Shown in pieces: positions 1-8,068 of a stretch of 35,525 nucleotides of DNA. The position numbers and the translations under genes were made by a program. The DNA is from Ruminococcus sp. (GTDB taxonomy: Bacteria > Bacillota > Clostridia > Oscillospirales > Ruminococcaceae): assembly GCA_017543335.1 (NCBI GenBank), contig JAFYGE010000068.1, positions 1 to 35,525 of the forward strand. The letters are read 5' to 3'. Every line of letters begins with the position of its first letter. The first letter of the stretch is position 1. The notes below the pieces were generated by a model. That model was not told the DNA's origin, did not search any database, and saw only the letters and a program-made list of their open reading frames with translations.

Positions 1-97
1 GAAGGAGCACGGCTTCATGAAGAGAATGGCTACTAAGAACGGCAGAAAGGTTTTAGCTCGTAGAAGATCTAAGGGCAGAGCAAGATTAACTCACTGA
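1..97 (+). CDS. rpmH: 50S ribosomal protein L34, 3' end
   Basis: The left edge cuts this gene. The readable frame starts at base 2 and gives 31 residues ending [26 protein letters not shown], followed by TGA at 95-97. That is the highly conserved, Arg/Lys-rich C-terminal part of L34, a small structural protein of the large ribosomal subunit (usual length 44-46 residues, so roughly the first 13-15 are missing). It is followed by its own terminator and then rnpA, the standard bacterial rpmH-rnpA order next to the replication origin. dnaA would be expected to the left, outside the window. Confidence 0.95.
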   Translation, partial: KEHGFMKRMATKNGRKVLARRRSKGRARLTH

Positions 98-104
98 CGA
101 GGCT

Positions 105-136
105 GACCACAAAATCTTTATTTTGTGGTCTTTTTT
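105..136 (+). terminator. Rho-independent terminator after rpmH
   Basis: A perfect 10-bp stem (105-114 with 121-130) closes a 6-nt loop and is followed directly by six T. It lies 7 nt past the rpmH stop, so much of the abundant rpmH transcript should end here, leaving rnpA to read-through or to a weak promoter-like sequence (TTGTTA at 135-140, TATTAT at 158-163). Confidence 0.85.
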
Positions 137-164
137 GTTAGTATAGTATGCTTATGGTATTATT

Positions 165-533
165 ATGCTTTATACTGAAATTTTAAACGATAATAAGGAT
201 TTTCTTACACTTTATAAAAAGGGAAAATATTCAGCATCTAAATATTCGGTCATATATGTGAAGCCTAACGGCAAACCTTTTAACCGACTTGGCATTACTG
301 CCGGAAAAAAGGTAGGAAACGCCGTTTCACGCAACAGAGCTAAAAGACTTATCCGCCTTGCCTACAGGATGTCAGAGGTGAATATGCCTGTGGGTATGGA
401 TATCGTCATAGTGGCAAGAAGCTTCATTTGCAGTGTGAAATCTCAGGAATACTGCGGATATATGGAAAAATACGGTGTTCAGGATATTAACAGGATGTTC
501 AGGAGCTTCGCTCCTAATAAGTCAAGAACATGA
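165..533 (+). CDS. rnpA: Ribonuclease P protein component
   Basis: This 122-residue protein is the basic protein cofactor of RNase P. It binds the catalytic RNA and helps position pre-tRNA 5' leaders for cleavage in the cytoplasm. The family signature is plain: the RNR-type basic helix GKKVGNAVSRNRAKRLIR sits at about residues 47-64, after the beta-strands that form the leader-binding cleft. Length is normal (110-125). The ATG at 165 matches the usual clostridial N-terminus (ML-T-x-L-x-x-N-x-D-F) but has no Shine-Dalgarno sequence, and a TATTAT -10-like hexamer lies only 2 nt upstream, so translation initiation here is unusual. Its stop overlaps the yidD start (ATGA), indicating translational coupling. 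Confidence 0.95.
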   Translation: MLYTEILNDNKDFLTLYKKGKYSASKYSVIYVKPNGKPFNRLGITAGKKVGNAVSRNRAKRLIRLAYRMSEVNMPVGMDIVIVARSFICSVKSQEYCGYMEKYGVQDINRMFRSFAPNKSRT

Positions 534-823
534 GATATATTGCTGTTCTTCTGATAAAATTTTATCAGAAGTGTATATCTCCGCTGTTTCCTGCAAAGTG
601 CAAGTATTATCCAACCTGCAGCCATTATGCTCTGGATGCTTTCAGAAGATTTGGTCTGATACGAGGTTTTTTACTCTCCGCCTGGAGAATACTTCGCTGT
701 AATCCCTGGTCAATGGGCGGTATAGACCCAGTTCCCGATAAATTTACGTTTAAAAGAAAAAAGATCGATTACTTTGCGATCCATAGTAATAATGTAAGCG
801 GAAACGAAGACAATGAAATTTAA
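530..823 (+). CDS. yidD: Membrane protein insertion efficiency factor YidD
   Basis: This 97-residue protein has the YidD core: an amphipathic N-terminal helix (IAVLLIKFYQKCISPLF), the cysteine motif C-K-Y-Y-P-T-C-S-H-Y, then A-F-R-R-F-G and the tail RCNPWSMGGIDPVP. YidD proteins sit peripherally at the inner face of the membrane and assist YidC-dependent insertion. The gene starts inside the rnpA stop codon and precedes yidC by 12 nt, the conserved rnpA-yidD-yidC arrangement. The last 20 or so residues, after the conserved PVPD segment, are a variable tail. Confidence 0.93.
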   Translation: MRYIAVLLIKFYQKCISPLFPAKCKYYPTCSHYALDAFRRFGLIRGFLLSAWRILRCNPWSMGGIDPVPDKFTFKRKKIDYFAIHSNNVSGNEDNEI

Positions 824-835
824 GAGGGATGAATA

Positions 836-1960
836 TTGAACGCACTTTATGATATTATCGGTATCCCGTTCGGATACCTCATGCAGTTTATAAATTATTT
901 GTGTAAAAATTACGCTGTGTCTATCATAGTATTTACCATTGTTACGAAGATAATCTTCCTGCCGGTAAACTATAAGACACAGAAAAATGCTGCTCGTATG
1001 CAGCTTCTTAATCCGAAACTTGAAAAATTAAGAAAGAGCTTTAAGAATAATCCTCAGAGACTTCAGGAGGAACAGCAGAAGCTTTACATCGAAGAAGGCA
1101 TAAACCCTATGGGAAGCTGCTTGCCGGCTTTCATTCAGATGTTCCTTGTATTCGGTGTCCTCGACGTTGTTTATAAGCCTATCACTCATATTCTTCGTAT
1201 ATCAAAGAGTGTAAGAAAACAGGCTTGTGAGATAGCCGATGTAAAGTCAAGTGACCTCAGAAGCGAGCTAACTATCAGAGAAAAGCTTGCGGAAGCTCCT
1301 GAAAAATTCCAGAACCTTGGCGAGAATTTCGCAGACAGAGTTAATGAATTCTATGATAACTTCAATGTATTCGGTGCTAATCTCGCTAAATATCCGTCAC
1401 TCAGCCCTGATACATGGAACAAGGAAGCTGTAATACTCGCACTTATCCCGTTCCTCGCAGGTCTGGCTCAGCTCCTTTCATCTGTTTACAGCCAGATTCG
1501 TCAGAAGAAAATGAATCCTAACCTTCAGGGACAGGGCTGCATGACAGCTATGATGTACCTGATGCCTTTACTTTCTATCTGGTTCGCATTCAATGTGCCT
1601 GCCGGTATCGGTTTCTACTGGATATGGTCCGCACTCTTCTCATTCGTTATCACTTTTGCTCTCAACCAGTACTTTACTCCTGAAAGAACAGAAGCTATAA
1701 ACGAGAAGGAAAAGGAAAAAGCTCGTATATACGCTGAAAAGCACCCTGAGAAAAAGACATTCATGCAGAGAATGATGGAACAGCAGGAGCTTATGAATCA
1801 GCAGCAGAACGGCGGTAATAACAATCAGAAGTCAAATAAGAACGATAAAATATCACGTTCTGAAATGAATAAGTACAACAGAGATAAAATCAAAGAAGCA
1901 AGAAGAAAAATGGCTGAAAAATACGGCGACGCTTACGACGACAGCGATAATGAGGATTGA
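836..1960 (+). CDS. yidC: Membrane protein insertase YidC/OxaA
   Basis: This is the polytopic insertase that inserts membrane proteins, alone or with SecYEG. The 374-residue protein starts at TTG (836), with an AGAGGG ribosome site just upstream. Hydrophobic segments lie at about 25-45, 95-115, 198-220, 232-252 and 256-275. The hydrophilic-groove region contains LPVNYKTQKNAARM, and a cytosolic hairpin follows (about 50-85). The groove position normally held by Arg appears to be Lys38 (VFTIVTK-IIFLPV). No lipobox or cleavable signal is visible, unlike Bacillus SpoIIIJ. An unusually long segment (about residues 120-195) lies between the second and third membrane segments. The C-terminus (about 285-374) is a charged Gln/Asn/Lys-rich tail, probably ribosome-facing. 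Confidence 0.93.
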   Translation: MNALYDIIGIPFGYLMQFINYLCKNYAVSIIVFTIVTKIIFLPVNYKTQKNAARMQLLNPKLEKLRKSFKNNPQRLQEEQQKLYIEEGINPMGSCLPAFIQMFLVFGVLDVVYKPITHILRISKSVRKQACEIADVKSSDLRSELTIREKLAEAPEKFQNLGENFADRVNEFYDNFNVFGANLAKYPSLSPDTWNKEAVILALIPFLAGLAQLLSSVYSQIRQKKMNPNLQGQGCMTAMMYLMPLLSIWFAFNVPAGIGFYWIWSALFSFVITFALNQYFTPERTEAINEKEKEKARIYAEKHPEKKTFMQRMMEQQELMNQQQNGGNNNQKSNKNDKISRSEMNKYNRDKIKEARRKMAEKYGDAYDDSDNED

Positions 1961-1981
1961 TCTATTTAAGGAGGTATAAAT

Positions 1982-3055
1982 ATGACTGAAATTTTTAAAG
2001 CCGATTCGATCGAAGAGGCTAAAGCACTCGCAGTAAGGAAATTCGGAAAAGATAAAGCTATTAAATTTGAGATACTTGAAGAAGGTAAAAAAGGTCTGTT
2101 TGGTCTCGGCAAAAAGGAGGCTGTAGTTAAAGCTACAGTCGAAGAAGCTGCTAAGACTGCTCCTGTAAAAGAATCAGCTCCTGCACCGGCACCAGCTGTT
2201 AAGCCGGCAGCTCCTGTAAAGGCTGAGGCTCCGGCACCTGTTAAGGAAGAAAAGAAGGAAGAAGCTCCTGCTGCTAAAAAGGAAGCTGCTCCCGTTGTAA
2301 ATGAAGTTAAAGAAGAAGCTAAGCCTGCTGAAGCTCATGAAGATGAGGATCAGGAATTCTCTATCGAGAATTTCACTCTTATCGAGGACGAAGCTCTTGT
2401 TCACCCAAAGGTAAAGCTCGCTAAAGACTATATCACAAGCATTCTCAGAGCTATGGATATAGACGTTCAGTTCACTGTATACCAGAATGAGACTGGTGCT
2501 GTTATCAATATCGAAAGCGATAATAACGGCACTATCATCGGCAGAAGAGGAGAGACTCTTGATTCTATCCAGTACCTCTGCTCCATAATCGCAAACAAGG
2601 GTGATAAGGACTATTACCGTATCACTATCGATTGCCTCGGTTACCGCAGCAAGAGAAAGGATACTCTCGAACAGCTCGCAGCAAAGGTAGCAAAGTCAGT
2701 TCTCAGAACCGGCAGATCACAGCCGCTTGAGCCAATGAATCCTTACGAGAGAAGAGTTATCCACTCAGCAATTTCAAATATCGAAGGAGTTTCTTCACGT
2801 TCAGTCGGTGAAGAGCCTTACAGAAAGATAATCATTTCTTCAAATAATCCTAAGAAGAATGACAGACGCCGTGATAACAGACGTGACGGCGGCAGAAGAA
2901 ATGACAGAAGAGGCGGAGAGAGAAAGAATCGTGACAGAGAAGTAAGCATGGAACGCAGATCAGTTGATCTCTCTACAAGCTTCGAGAAGGACTACAAAAG
3001 ACCAAAGCCTGAAGATACTATGGAGGGCGGACTTTACGGAAAGATCGAACTTTGA
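1982..3055 (+). CDS. khpB: RNA-binding protein KhpB (Jag)
   Basis: Three family domains are visible. A Jag-N domain covers residues 1-55 (IFKADSIEEAKALAV...GKKGLFGLGKKEA). A KH domain follows at about 140-215, with the GxxG loop as GRRG at 187-190. An R3H domain at about 222-290 carries the R-x-x-x-H motif at Arg257/His261. Between Jag-N and KH lies a 70-residue Ala/Pro/Lys/Glu linker, and the C-terminus (about 290-357) is an Arg/Asp-rich disordered tail. KhpB proteins bind many transcripts and influence cell elongation and division in Gram-positives. The gene has a strong AAGGAGG site and lies 21 nt after yidC, its usual partner. At 357 residues it is long for the family because of the linker and tail. 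Confidence 0.93.
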   Translation: MTEIFKADSIEEAKALAVRKFGKDKAIKFEILEEGKKGLFGLGKKEAVVKATVEEAAKTAPVKESAPAPAPAVKPAAPVKAEAPAPVKEEKKEEAPAAKKEAAPVVNEVKEEAKPAEAHEDEDQEFSIENFTLIEDEALVHPKVKLAKDYITSILRAMDIDVQFTVYQNETGAVINIESDNNGTIIGRRGETLDSIQYLCSIIANKGDKDYYRITIDCLGYRSKRKDTLEQLAAKVAKSVLRTGRSQPLEPMNPYERRVIHSAISNIEGVSSRSVGEEPYRKIIISSNNPKKNDRRRDNRRDGGRRNDRRGGERKNRDREVSMERRSVDLSTSFEKDYKRPKPEDTMEGGLYGKIEL

Positions 3056-3077
3056 TCTTAGTAACTTTGAATATTCT

Positions 3078-3108
3078 GAACAACGGCATATCCTGCCGTT
3101 GTTTTTTT
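3078..3108 (+). terminator. Terminator after khpB
   Basis: A 10-bp stem (AACAACGGCA at 3079-3088 with TGCCGTTGTT at 3094-3103) encloses the loop TATCC, and the T run continues to 3108. It ends the rnpA-yidD-yidC-khpB unit only about 14 nt before the mnmE start, so mnmE is read either by read-through or from a promoter I cannot identify. Confidence 0.85.
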
Positions 3109-3122
3109 AGGAAGTGATTTTT

Positions 3123-4484
3123 TTGTCAACAATCGCTGCAATTTCCACTCCCGACGCTCCGGGAGGTATAGCAGTTATCCGCATATCAGGCGATGATTCG
3201 ATAAAAGTTGCGGAGAAGATTTTTTCTCCATATGGTGATAAAAAGGTTTGCGATATGAGCGGTTATACCTGTGCTTACGGTATCGCTCACGATAACGGTG
3301 AGCGTCTTGATGACTGTATCCTGACCGTTTTTAAAGCTCCGCACAGCTATACCGGTGAGGACGTTGTTGAAATATCATGCCACGGAGGTCTTTACGTTAC
3401 AAGAAGAATTCTTCGTGCAGCTCTGAAAAATGGTGCAATTAACGCAGAAGCAGGTGAGTTCACCAAAAGAGCTTTTCTTAACGGAAAGCTCGACCTCACT
3501 CAGGCAGAAGCGGTAATGGACATTATCTCTGCCAAGGGCGAGCGTGAGCTTAAAATGGCTGAGAATCTCCGAGAGGGAGCGGCTTTCAAAAGAGTGGACA
3601 AGTGCTCAGAGCGACTTATGAAATTGCTCGGTGACCTTGCTGCATGGGCTGATTATCCTGAGGAGGACATACCGTCAGTCGAGCCGGAGAATCTCCGAAA
3701 CGAACTCTCAGATATAAGTGCTGAGCTTGGCTCACTCATTAAAAATTACGACTGCGGAAGAATACTCCGTGAGGGCGTTTCAACTGCAATAATCGGCAAG
3801 CCGAATGTAGGAAAGTCGACCCTTTTCAATTGTCTGAGCGGATTCAACAGAAGTATCGTTACTGATATTGCAGGCACAACAAGAGATGTCGTTGAGGAGT
3901 CAGTAAGTATCGGTGACATCACTCTGCGTCTTTCCGATACCGCTGGAATTCACGAGACTAATGATGTGATAGAGGGTATGGGAGTTGATATTGCTGAGAA
4001 ACTTATTGATTCTTCGGAACTTATAATAGCAGTTTTTGACGGAGGTTGTCCGCTTACAGAGGACGATTTGTACTTAATTAATAAAATTAATAATAAAAAT
4101 ACAGTCGCTGTAATAAACAAAAATGATGTAGAACAAAAACTTGATATAGAGCTCATAAGTGATAAACTTAAACATATTGTATATCTTTCCGCAAAGGAAA
4201 ATAAAGGTATAGATGAGCTTAAAAATGTCATTGAAAATATTTTCGAGATAAATGATATGACTATAAATTCAGTTTCTGCCGCAAACGAGCGTCAGAAAAG
4301 ATGTATTGAATCTGCGATTGATTGCATCGATAACTGCATTTTGGCTATTGATAATGGCGAGATGCTAGACGCAATTAATGTCATTCTTGATGAGGCAGAG
4401 CAACATATTCTCGAACTTACAGGCAAGAGGATAACTAATGAAGTTGTTGATGAAGTATTCTCAAGATTCTGTGTGGGAAAATAA
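3123..4484 (+). CDS. mnmE: tRNA uridine-5-carboxymethylaminomethyl(34) synthesis GTPase MnmE
   Basis: MnmE works with MnmG to add (carboxymethyl)aminomethyl groups to wobble U34 of certain tRNAs. The start is taken as TTG at 3123 (453 residues) because AGGAAGT at 3109-3115 is well spaced for it; a GTG at 3114 in the same frame has no such site. The N-terminal folate-binding domain begins STIAAISTPDAPGGIAVIRISG. The embedded G domain shows GKPNVGKS (about 225-232), GTTRD, DTAG (272-275) and NKND. The helical domain ends in FCVGK, whose Cys is the conserved terminal cysteine. The length is normal. A parS site begins at the base after the stop codon. Confidence 0.95.
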   Translation: MSTIAAISTPDAPGGIAVIRISGDDSIKVAEKIFSPYGDKKVCDMSGYTCAYGIAHDNGERLDDCILTVFKAPHSYTGEDVVEISCHGGLYVTRRILRAALKNGAINAEAGEFTKRAFLNGKLDLTQAEAVMDIISAKGERELKMAENLREGAAFKRVDKCSERLMKLLGDLAAWADYPEEDIPSVEPENLRNELSDISAELGSLIKNYDCGRILREGVSTAIIGKPNVGKSTLFNCLSGFNRSIVTDIAGTTRDVVEESVSIGDITLRLSDTAGIHETNDVIEGMGVDIAEKLIDSSELIIAVFDGGCPLTEDDLYLINKINNKNTVAVINKNDVEQKLDIELISDKLKHIVYLSAKENKGIDELKNVIENIFEINDMTINSVSAANERQKRCIESAIDCIDNCILAIDNGEMLDAINVILDEAEQHILELTGKRITNEVVDEVFSRFCVGK

Positions 4485-4500
4485 TGTTTCACGTGAAACA
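4485..4500 (+). promoter_or_regulatory. parS: parS site 1
   Basis: A perfect 16-bp palindrome, TGTTTCACGTGAAACA, identical to the canonical ParB-binding parS. It occupies the 33-bp gap between mnmE and mnmG and abuts the mnmE stop codon. ParB loads here and slides as a CTP-dependent clamp. It is one of four identical copies in the window. Confidence 0.95.
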
Positions 4501-4517
4501 ATCAAAGAGGTAATTTT

Positions 4518-6407
4518 ATGACATATAAAATGGGAGAATTCGACGTTGCAGTTGTTGGTGCAGGTCACGCCGGAGTTGAGGCTGCTCTCGCTTCCGCAAG
4601 GCTTGGATGCAAGACTGTGATGTTTACAATATCACTGGATCAGATTGCAAATATGCCATGCAATCCGTCAATTGGCGGAACTGCAAAAGGTCATCTTGTC
4701 CGTGAAATAGACGCTTTAGGCGGAGAAATGGGCAAAGCTGCTGACAAGTGCTTTATTCAAAGCAGAATGCTCAACCGAGGTAAAGGTCCGGCAGTTCACA
4801 GTCTAAGAGTGCAGGCGGACAGAGTAATGTATCATAATTACATGAAAAATGTTTGCGAAAAGCAGAAAAATCTCTTTATTAAACAGGCTGAGGTTGCTGA
4901 GATAATTGTAGAAAATGGTAAAATTGTTGGCATAAGGACTTCACTTGGTGCTGAATATGCAGTTAAAGCTGTGATTATTGCGACCGGAACTTATCTTAAA
5001 GGAAAGATTCACATTGGTGAAGTATCATATGAAAGCGGTCCGGACTCTGCTTTGCCAAGCAAGTATCTCTCTCAGAGCTTGATAGAAAATGGAGTTGAGC
5101 TTCGCCGTTTCAAGACAGGAACTCCATGTCGAGTTAATAAGAGAAGTATCAATTTTGATATCATGGAACGTCAGGACGGCGATAAAGATATTGTCCCGTT
5201 TTCATTTGAAACTCCGGTAGAAGGACTAAAAAACAAAGTAAGCTGTTATGTGACTTATACAAATAGTAATACACATGAAGTCATACTCGCAAACCTCGAC
5301 AGATCACCTTTATACTCCGGAAGAATAGAGGGTGTTGGACCAAGATACTGTCCGTCTATCGAGGACAAAATTGTAAGATTTTCTGATAAACCAAGACATC
5401 AGCTTTTTGTTGAACCAATGGGATTGAGCACAGAAGAGTATTATTTACAGGGAATGTCTTCATCACTTCCGGAAGATGTTCAGCTTGCATTTTTGCGTAC
5501 AATTGAGGGCCTTGAAGACGTCGAGATAATGAGACCGGCATATGCAATTGAATATGACTGCTGCGACCCGCTTCAGCTCAACCCTACACTTGAATTCATG
5601 AAAATTTCAGGTCTGTATGGTGCTGGACAGTTCAATGGAAGCTCAGGCTATGAAGAGGCTGGAGCTCAGGGAATAGTTGCAGGAATAAACGCTGCACTTA
5701 AAATAAAGGGCAAAGAACCAATGATCCTCGACAGAGCAAGCTCGTATATTGGCACACTTGTAGATGATCTCGTAACCAAAGGATGCTCAGATCCATATAG
5801 AATGATGACTTCAAGAAGTGAGTATAGATTGATTCTTAGACAAGATAATGCGGATCAGAGACTTTCTCCAATCGGATATAAAATAGGACTTATCTCACGA
5901 GAGAGATATGAAAAATTATTGGAAAAGGAGCGATTGGTCGAGGAAGAGATCACAAGGCTAAATAAGACTAATATTTCACCGTCAAGTAAACTAAATGCTT
6001 TTCTCGAAACAATGCACACTTCTCCATTGAGTACAGGCTGTAAGATCGCTGACCTTGTAAGAAGACCTCAACTCAGTTATAACGATATTGCTGAGTTTGA
6101 TGCAGAGCGTAAACAACTTCCAAGTGATGTCTGCGAGCAAGTTGACTTACAAATCAAGTACGAGGGATATATTTCAAAACAGCTCCAACAGATAGAGCAA
6201 ATGCGTAAACTTGAAGAAAAGAAACTGCCTCAGGATACGGATTATAACCTAATATACGGACTCAGACTTGAAGCCGCAGAGAAACTCAACAAAGTAAAAC
6301 CAGTTTCAATAGGTCAGGCATCAAGAATATCCGGAGTGTCTCCAGCTGATATTTCGCTTCTTGCAGTATGGCTGCAAAAGGAGAAAGGTGGAGAATATGT
6401 TTCCTGA
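4518..6407 (+). CDS. mnmG: tRNA uridine-5-carboxymethylaminomethyl(34) synthesis enzyme MnmG (GidA)
   Basis: This 629-residue FAD protein is the partner of MnmE in U34 modification. The Rossmann dinucleotide motif VVGAGHAGVEAA is at residues 12-23. Family blocks follow: PCNPSIGGTAKGH, MLNRGKGPAVHSLRVQADR, the second nucleotide segment IIATGTYLKGKIH, and FKTGTPCRV. The cysteine-bearing motif GTPCR and the C-terminal helical domain that contacts MnmE are both present. Length is typical (about 620-630). AAAGAGG at 4504-4510 serves the ATG at 4518. The last 11 nt overlap the start of rsmG, the usual gidA-gidB arrangement. Confidence 0.96.
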   Translation: MTYKMGEFDVAVVGAGHAGVEAALASARLGCKTVMFTISLDQIANMPCNPSIGGTAKGHLVREIDALGGEMGKAADKCFIQSRMLNRGKGPAVHSLRVQADRVMYHNYMKNVCEKQKNLFIKQAEVAEIIVENGKIVGIRTSLGAEYAVKAVIIATGTYLKGKIHIGEVSYESGPDSALPSKYLSQSLIENGVELRRFKTGTPCRVNKRSINFDIMERQDGDKDIVPFSFETPVEGLKNKVSCYVTYTNSNTHEVILANLDRSPLYSGRIEGVGPRYCPSIEDKIVRFSDKPRHQLFVEPMGLSTEEYYLQGMSSSLPEDVQLAFLRTIEGLEDVEIMRPAYAIEYDCCDPLQLNPTLEFMKISGLYGAGQFNGSSGYEEAGAQGIVAGINAALKIKGKEPMILDRASSYIGTLVDDLVTKGCSDPYRMMTSRSEYRLILRQDNADQRLSPIGYKIGLISRERYEKLLEKERLVEEEITRLNKTNISPSSKLNAFLETMHTSPLSTGCKIADLVRRPQLSYNDIAEFDAERKQLPSDVCEQVDLQIKYEGYISKQLQQIEQMRKLEEKKLPQDTDYNLIYGLRLEAAEKLNKVKPVSIGQASRISGVSPADISLLAVWLQKEKGGEYVS

Positions 6408-7101
6408 TTTTGAATTTTGTTGCGATGCTTTCAACAAATATGAGCTCACTCTTGATAAGGAAAAATATGAGAAATTAAAGACTTATGCTGAATTTCTCGT
6501 TGAGTACAATAAAAATGTTAATCTCACTGCAATCACTGACCCTGAGGAAATCCTGTATAAACATTTCATAGACAGTATTCTTTTGGACAAATACGTACAG
6601 ATTCCAGAAGGAGCATCATTGATCGACGTGGGAACCGGGGCTGGTTTCCCTTCAGTCCCATTAAAAATTTACCGTCCGGATTTAAAAATTACTCTGCTGG
6701 ATAGTCTAAATAAAAGGATAACTTTTCTCCAGTTGCTCTGTGAGAAGATAGGTATTGATGCTGAATTTATTCATGGCAGAGCAGAAGATTTTTCAAAAAA
6801 GTCAGAATACCGTGAACAGTTTGATTTTTCATGTGCCCGTGCAGTAGCAAATTTAGCTCTTCTGAGTGAGCTTTGCATTCCATTTGTAAAGGTTGGAGGT
6901 CATTTTATTTCGATGAAAGGTCCAACGGAGGATATTTCCAGTGGACTTGGTGCTGTTGAGATACTCGGAGGAAATGTTTCACGTGAAACAAATTACAAGG
7001 TGGAAAATGAGGAGCGTAGAATTATTGTCATAAAAAAAATAATACAAACTCCGACAAAATATCCTCGAAACAGCAGTCAGATAAAGAAAAAATCGCTTTA
7101 A
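6397..7101 (+). CDS. rsmG: 16S rRNA (guanine(527)-N7)-methyltransferase RsmG (GidB)
   Basis: This SAM-dependent methyltransferase modifies G527 of 16S rRNA. The start is the ATG at 6397 (234 residues), preceded by AAGGTGG at 6386-6392. The SAM-binding motif I is DVGTGAGFPSVPL (77-89), followed by TLLDSLNKRITFL and the active-site segment CARAVANLALLSE, then VGGHFISMKG. The basic C-terminus (TPTKYPRNSSQIKKKSL) is the family's usual end. The gene overlaps mnmG by 11 nt. An intact parS lies inside the coding region and is read as Asn-Val-Ser-Arg-Glu-Thr, in a weakly conserved part of the protein, so the site could be accommodated. Confidence 0.94.
   Translation: MFPDFEFCCDAFNKYELTLDKEKYEKLKTYAEFLVEYNKNVNLTAITDPEEILYKHFIDSILLDKYVQIPEGASLIDVGTGAGFPSVPLKIYRPDLKITLLDSLNKRITFLQLLCEKIGIDAEFIHGRAEDFSKKSEYREQFDFSCARAVANLALLSELCIPFVKVGGHFISMKGPTEDISSGLGAVEILGGNVSRETNYKVENEERRIIVIKKIIQTPTKYPRNSSQIKKKSL
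6975..6990 (+). promoter_or_regulatory. parS: parS site 2, inside rsmG
   Basis: A perfect TGTTTCACGTGAAACA within the last 130 bp of the rsmG coding sequence. It is a dual-use site: it specifies protein residues and also a ParB loading site. Confidence 0.95.
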
Positions 7102-7123
7102 AAAAGTAAAATAATGTCAAATT

Positions 7124-7159
7124 ATCCGCTTGAATGTCGAATTCAAGCGGATTTTTTTT
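7124..7159 (+). terminator. Terminator after rsmG
   Basis: A perfect 12-bp stem (7124-7135 with 7141-7152) encloses the loop GTCGA and is followed by an eight-T run. It separates the mnmE-mnmG-rsmG unit from noc. Confidence 0.9.
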
Positions 7160-7220
7160 GTTGATAATTAATTCTAATGATGCTAAAATGAGATTAATGA
7201 AATTTTTGGAGGAATACATT

Positions 7221-8039
7221 ATGGCTGGATTTTTGAATTTAACTAAAGAACGAGTGCTCAACAAGGTTATTGAAATAGATGTAGAAAAAATATTGCCGAA
7301 TCCAAACCAACCTCGGTCGTGGTTTACAGACAATGAACTGAATAAGCTTGCGGATTCTATTTCAATCAATGGAATTTTACAACCTTTGTCCGTGAGAAAA
7401 ATTGATAATCGATATGAAATTATTGCTGGCGAAAGAAGATTAAAAGCTGCGAAAATTTGCGGACTAAAAAGTGTTCCGTGCATTGTTTATGAGAAAAACG
7501 AGCGTGATTCAGCAATTTTAGCTCTGATTGAAAATATTCAACGTCAGGATCTGACTTTTTTTGAAGAAGCTAATGCAATAGAAAAACTCATCACTCACTA
7601 TGGAATGACTCAGGAGGAAGCCGCCCTGAAACTTGGAAAAGCTCAAAGTACAATTGCAAATAAACTTCGACTTCTGAGACTTACTCAAAAAGAAAGAGAA
7701 ATCATACTTAAATTTGAACTTACAGAGCGTCACGCAAGATACCTGCTTAAACTTGGAAGTCCGGAGGAGCGATTAATTGTTCTCGAAAAGATTATAAAGT
7801 GCAATTTAAATGTAGAAAAGACTGAGCGTCTGATTGACGAGTATATTGGTTCAAAAAAAGAAAGGGCAAGTTATAAGAAAAGGTCAAAAGTGTTTCAGAA
7901 TGTCAAGATGTTCGTGAATACAATTAATAAAGCCGTAGAAACCATGCAGGCAGCGGGAATTTCTGCGGATTCTAAGAAAATTCAAAACGAGAACTACATT
8001 GAGTATCGTGTGAGAATTCCGATTCAGAATAAAACTTAA
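7221..8039 (+). CDS. noc: Nucleoid occlusion protein Noc (ParB-family CTPase clamp)
   Basis: This 272-residue ParB-fold protein starts at ATG 7221 behind GGAGG (7208-7212); an upstream in-frame extension would run back into the terminator and is rejected. The N-terminal CTPase domain has the GERR motif (70-73) and ENIQR (104-108). A helix-turn-helix domain follows (about 128-175), then a dimerisation domain. The four residues known to separate Noc from ParB DNA specificity read Gln142, Lys148, Arg153 and Arg170, against Q/K/K/R in Bacillus Noc and R/T/A/G in Caulobacter ParB. This points to Noc rather than a second parS binder. The short N-terminus (MAGFLNLTKERVLNK) could form the amphipathic membrane-targeting helix of Noc. 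It sits in the usual place between rsmG and parA. Confidence 0.85.
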   Translation: MAGFLNLTKERVLNKVIEIDVEKILPNPNQPRSWFTDNELNKLADSISINGILQPLSVRKIDNRYEIIAGERRLKAAKICGLKSVPCIVYEKNERDSAILALIENIQRQDLTFFEEANAIEKLITHYGMTQEEAALKLGKAQSTIANKLRLLRLTQKEREIILKFELTERHARYLLKLGSPEERLIVLEKIIKCNLNVEKTERLIDEYIGSKKERASYKKRSKVFQNVKMFVNTINKAVETMQAAGISADSKKIQNENYIEYRVRIPIQNKT

Positions 8040-8041
8040 AA

Positions 8042-8057
8042 TGTTTCACGTGAAACA
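8042..8057 (+). promoter_or_regulatory. parS: parS site 3
   Basis: A perfect TGTTTCACGTGAAACA starting 2 nt after the noc stop codon. Its centre is 27 bp from that of site 4. Confidence 0.95.
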
Positions 8058-8068
8058 ATCTTACAAAG

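Noticed and set aside
6635-6660. Possible NBS (Noc-binding) palindrome around GGGAACCGGGGCTGGTTTCCC
   Set aside because: The core is not CCCGGG and the arms are broken; it encodes the conserved SAM-binding motif of RsmG.
7134-7220. N-terminal extension of Noc
   Set aside because: It begins inside the terminator hairpin of rsmG; the ATG at 7221 has a proper GGAGG.
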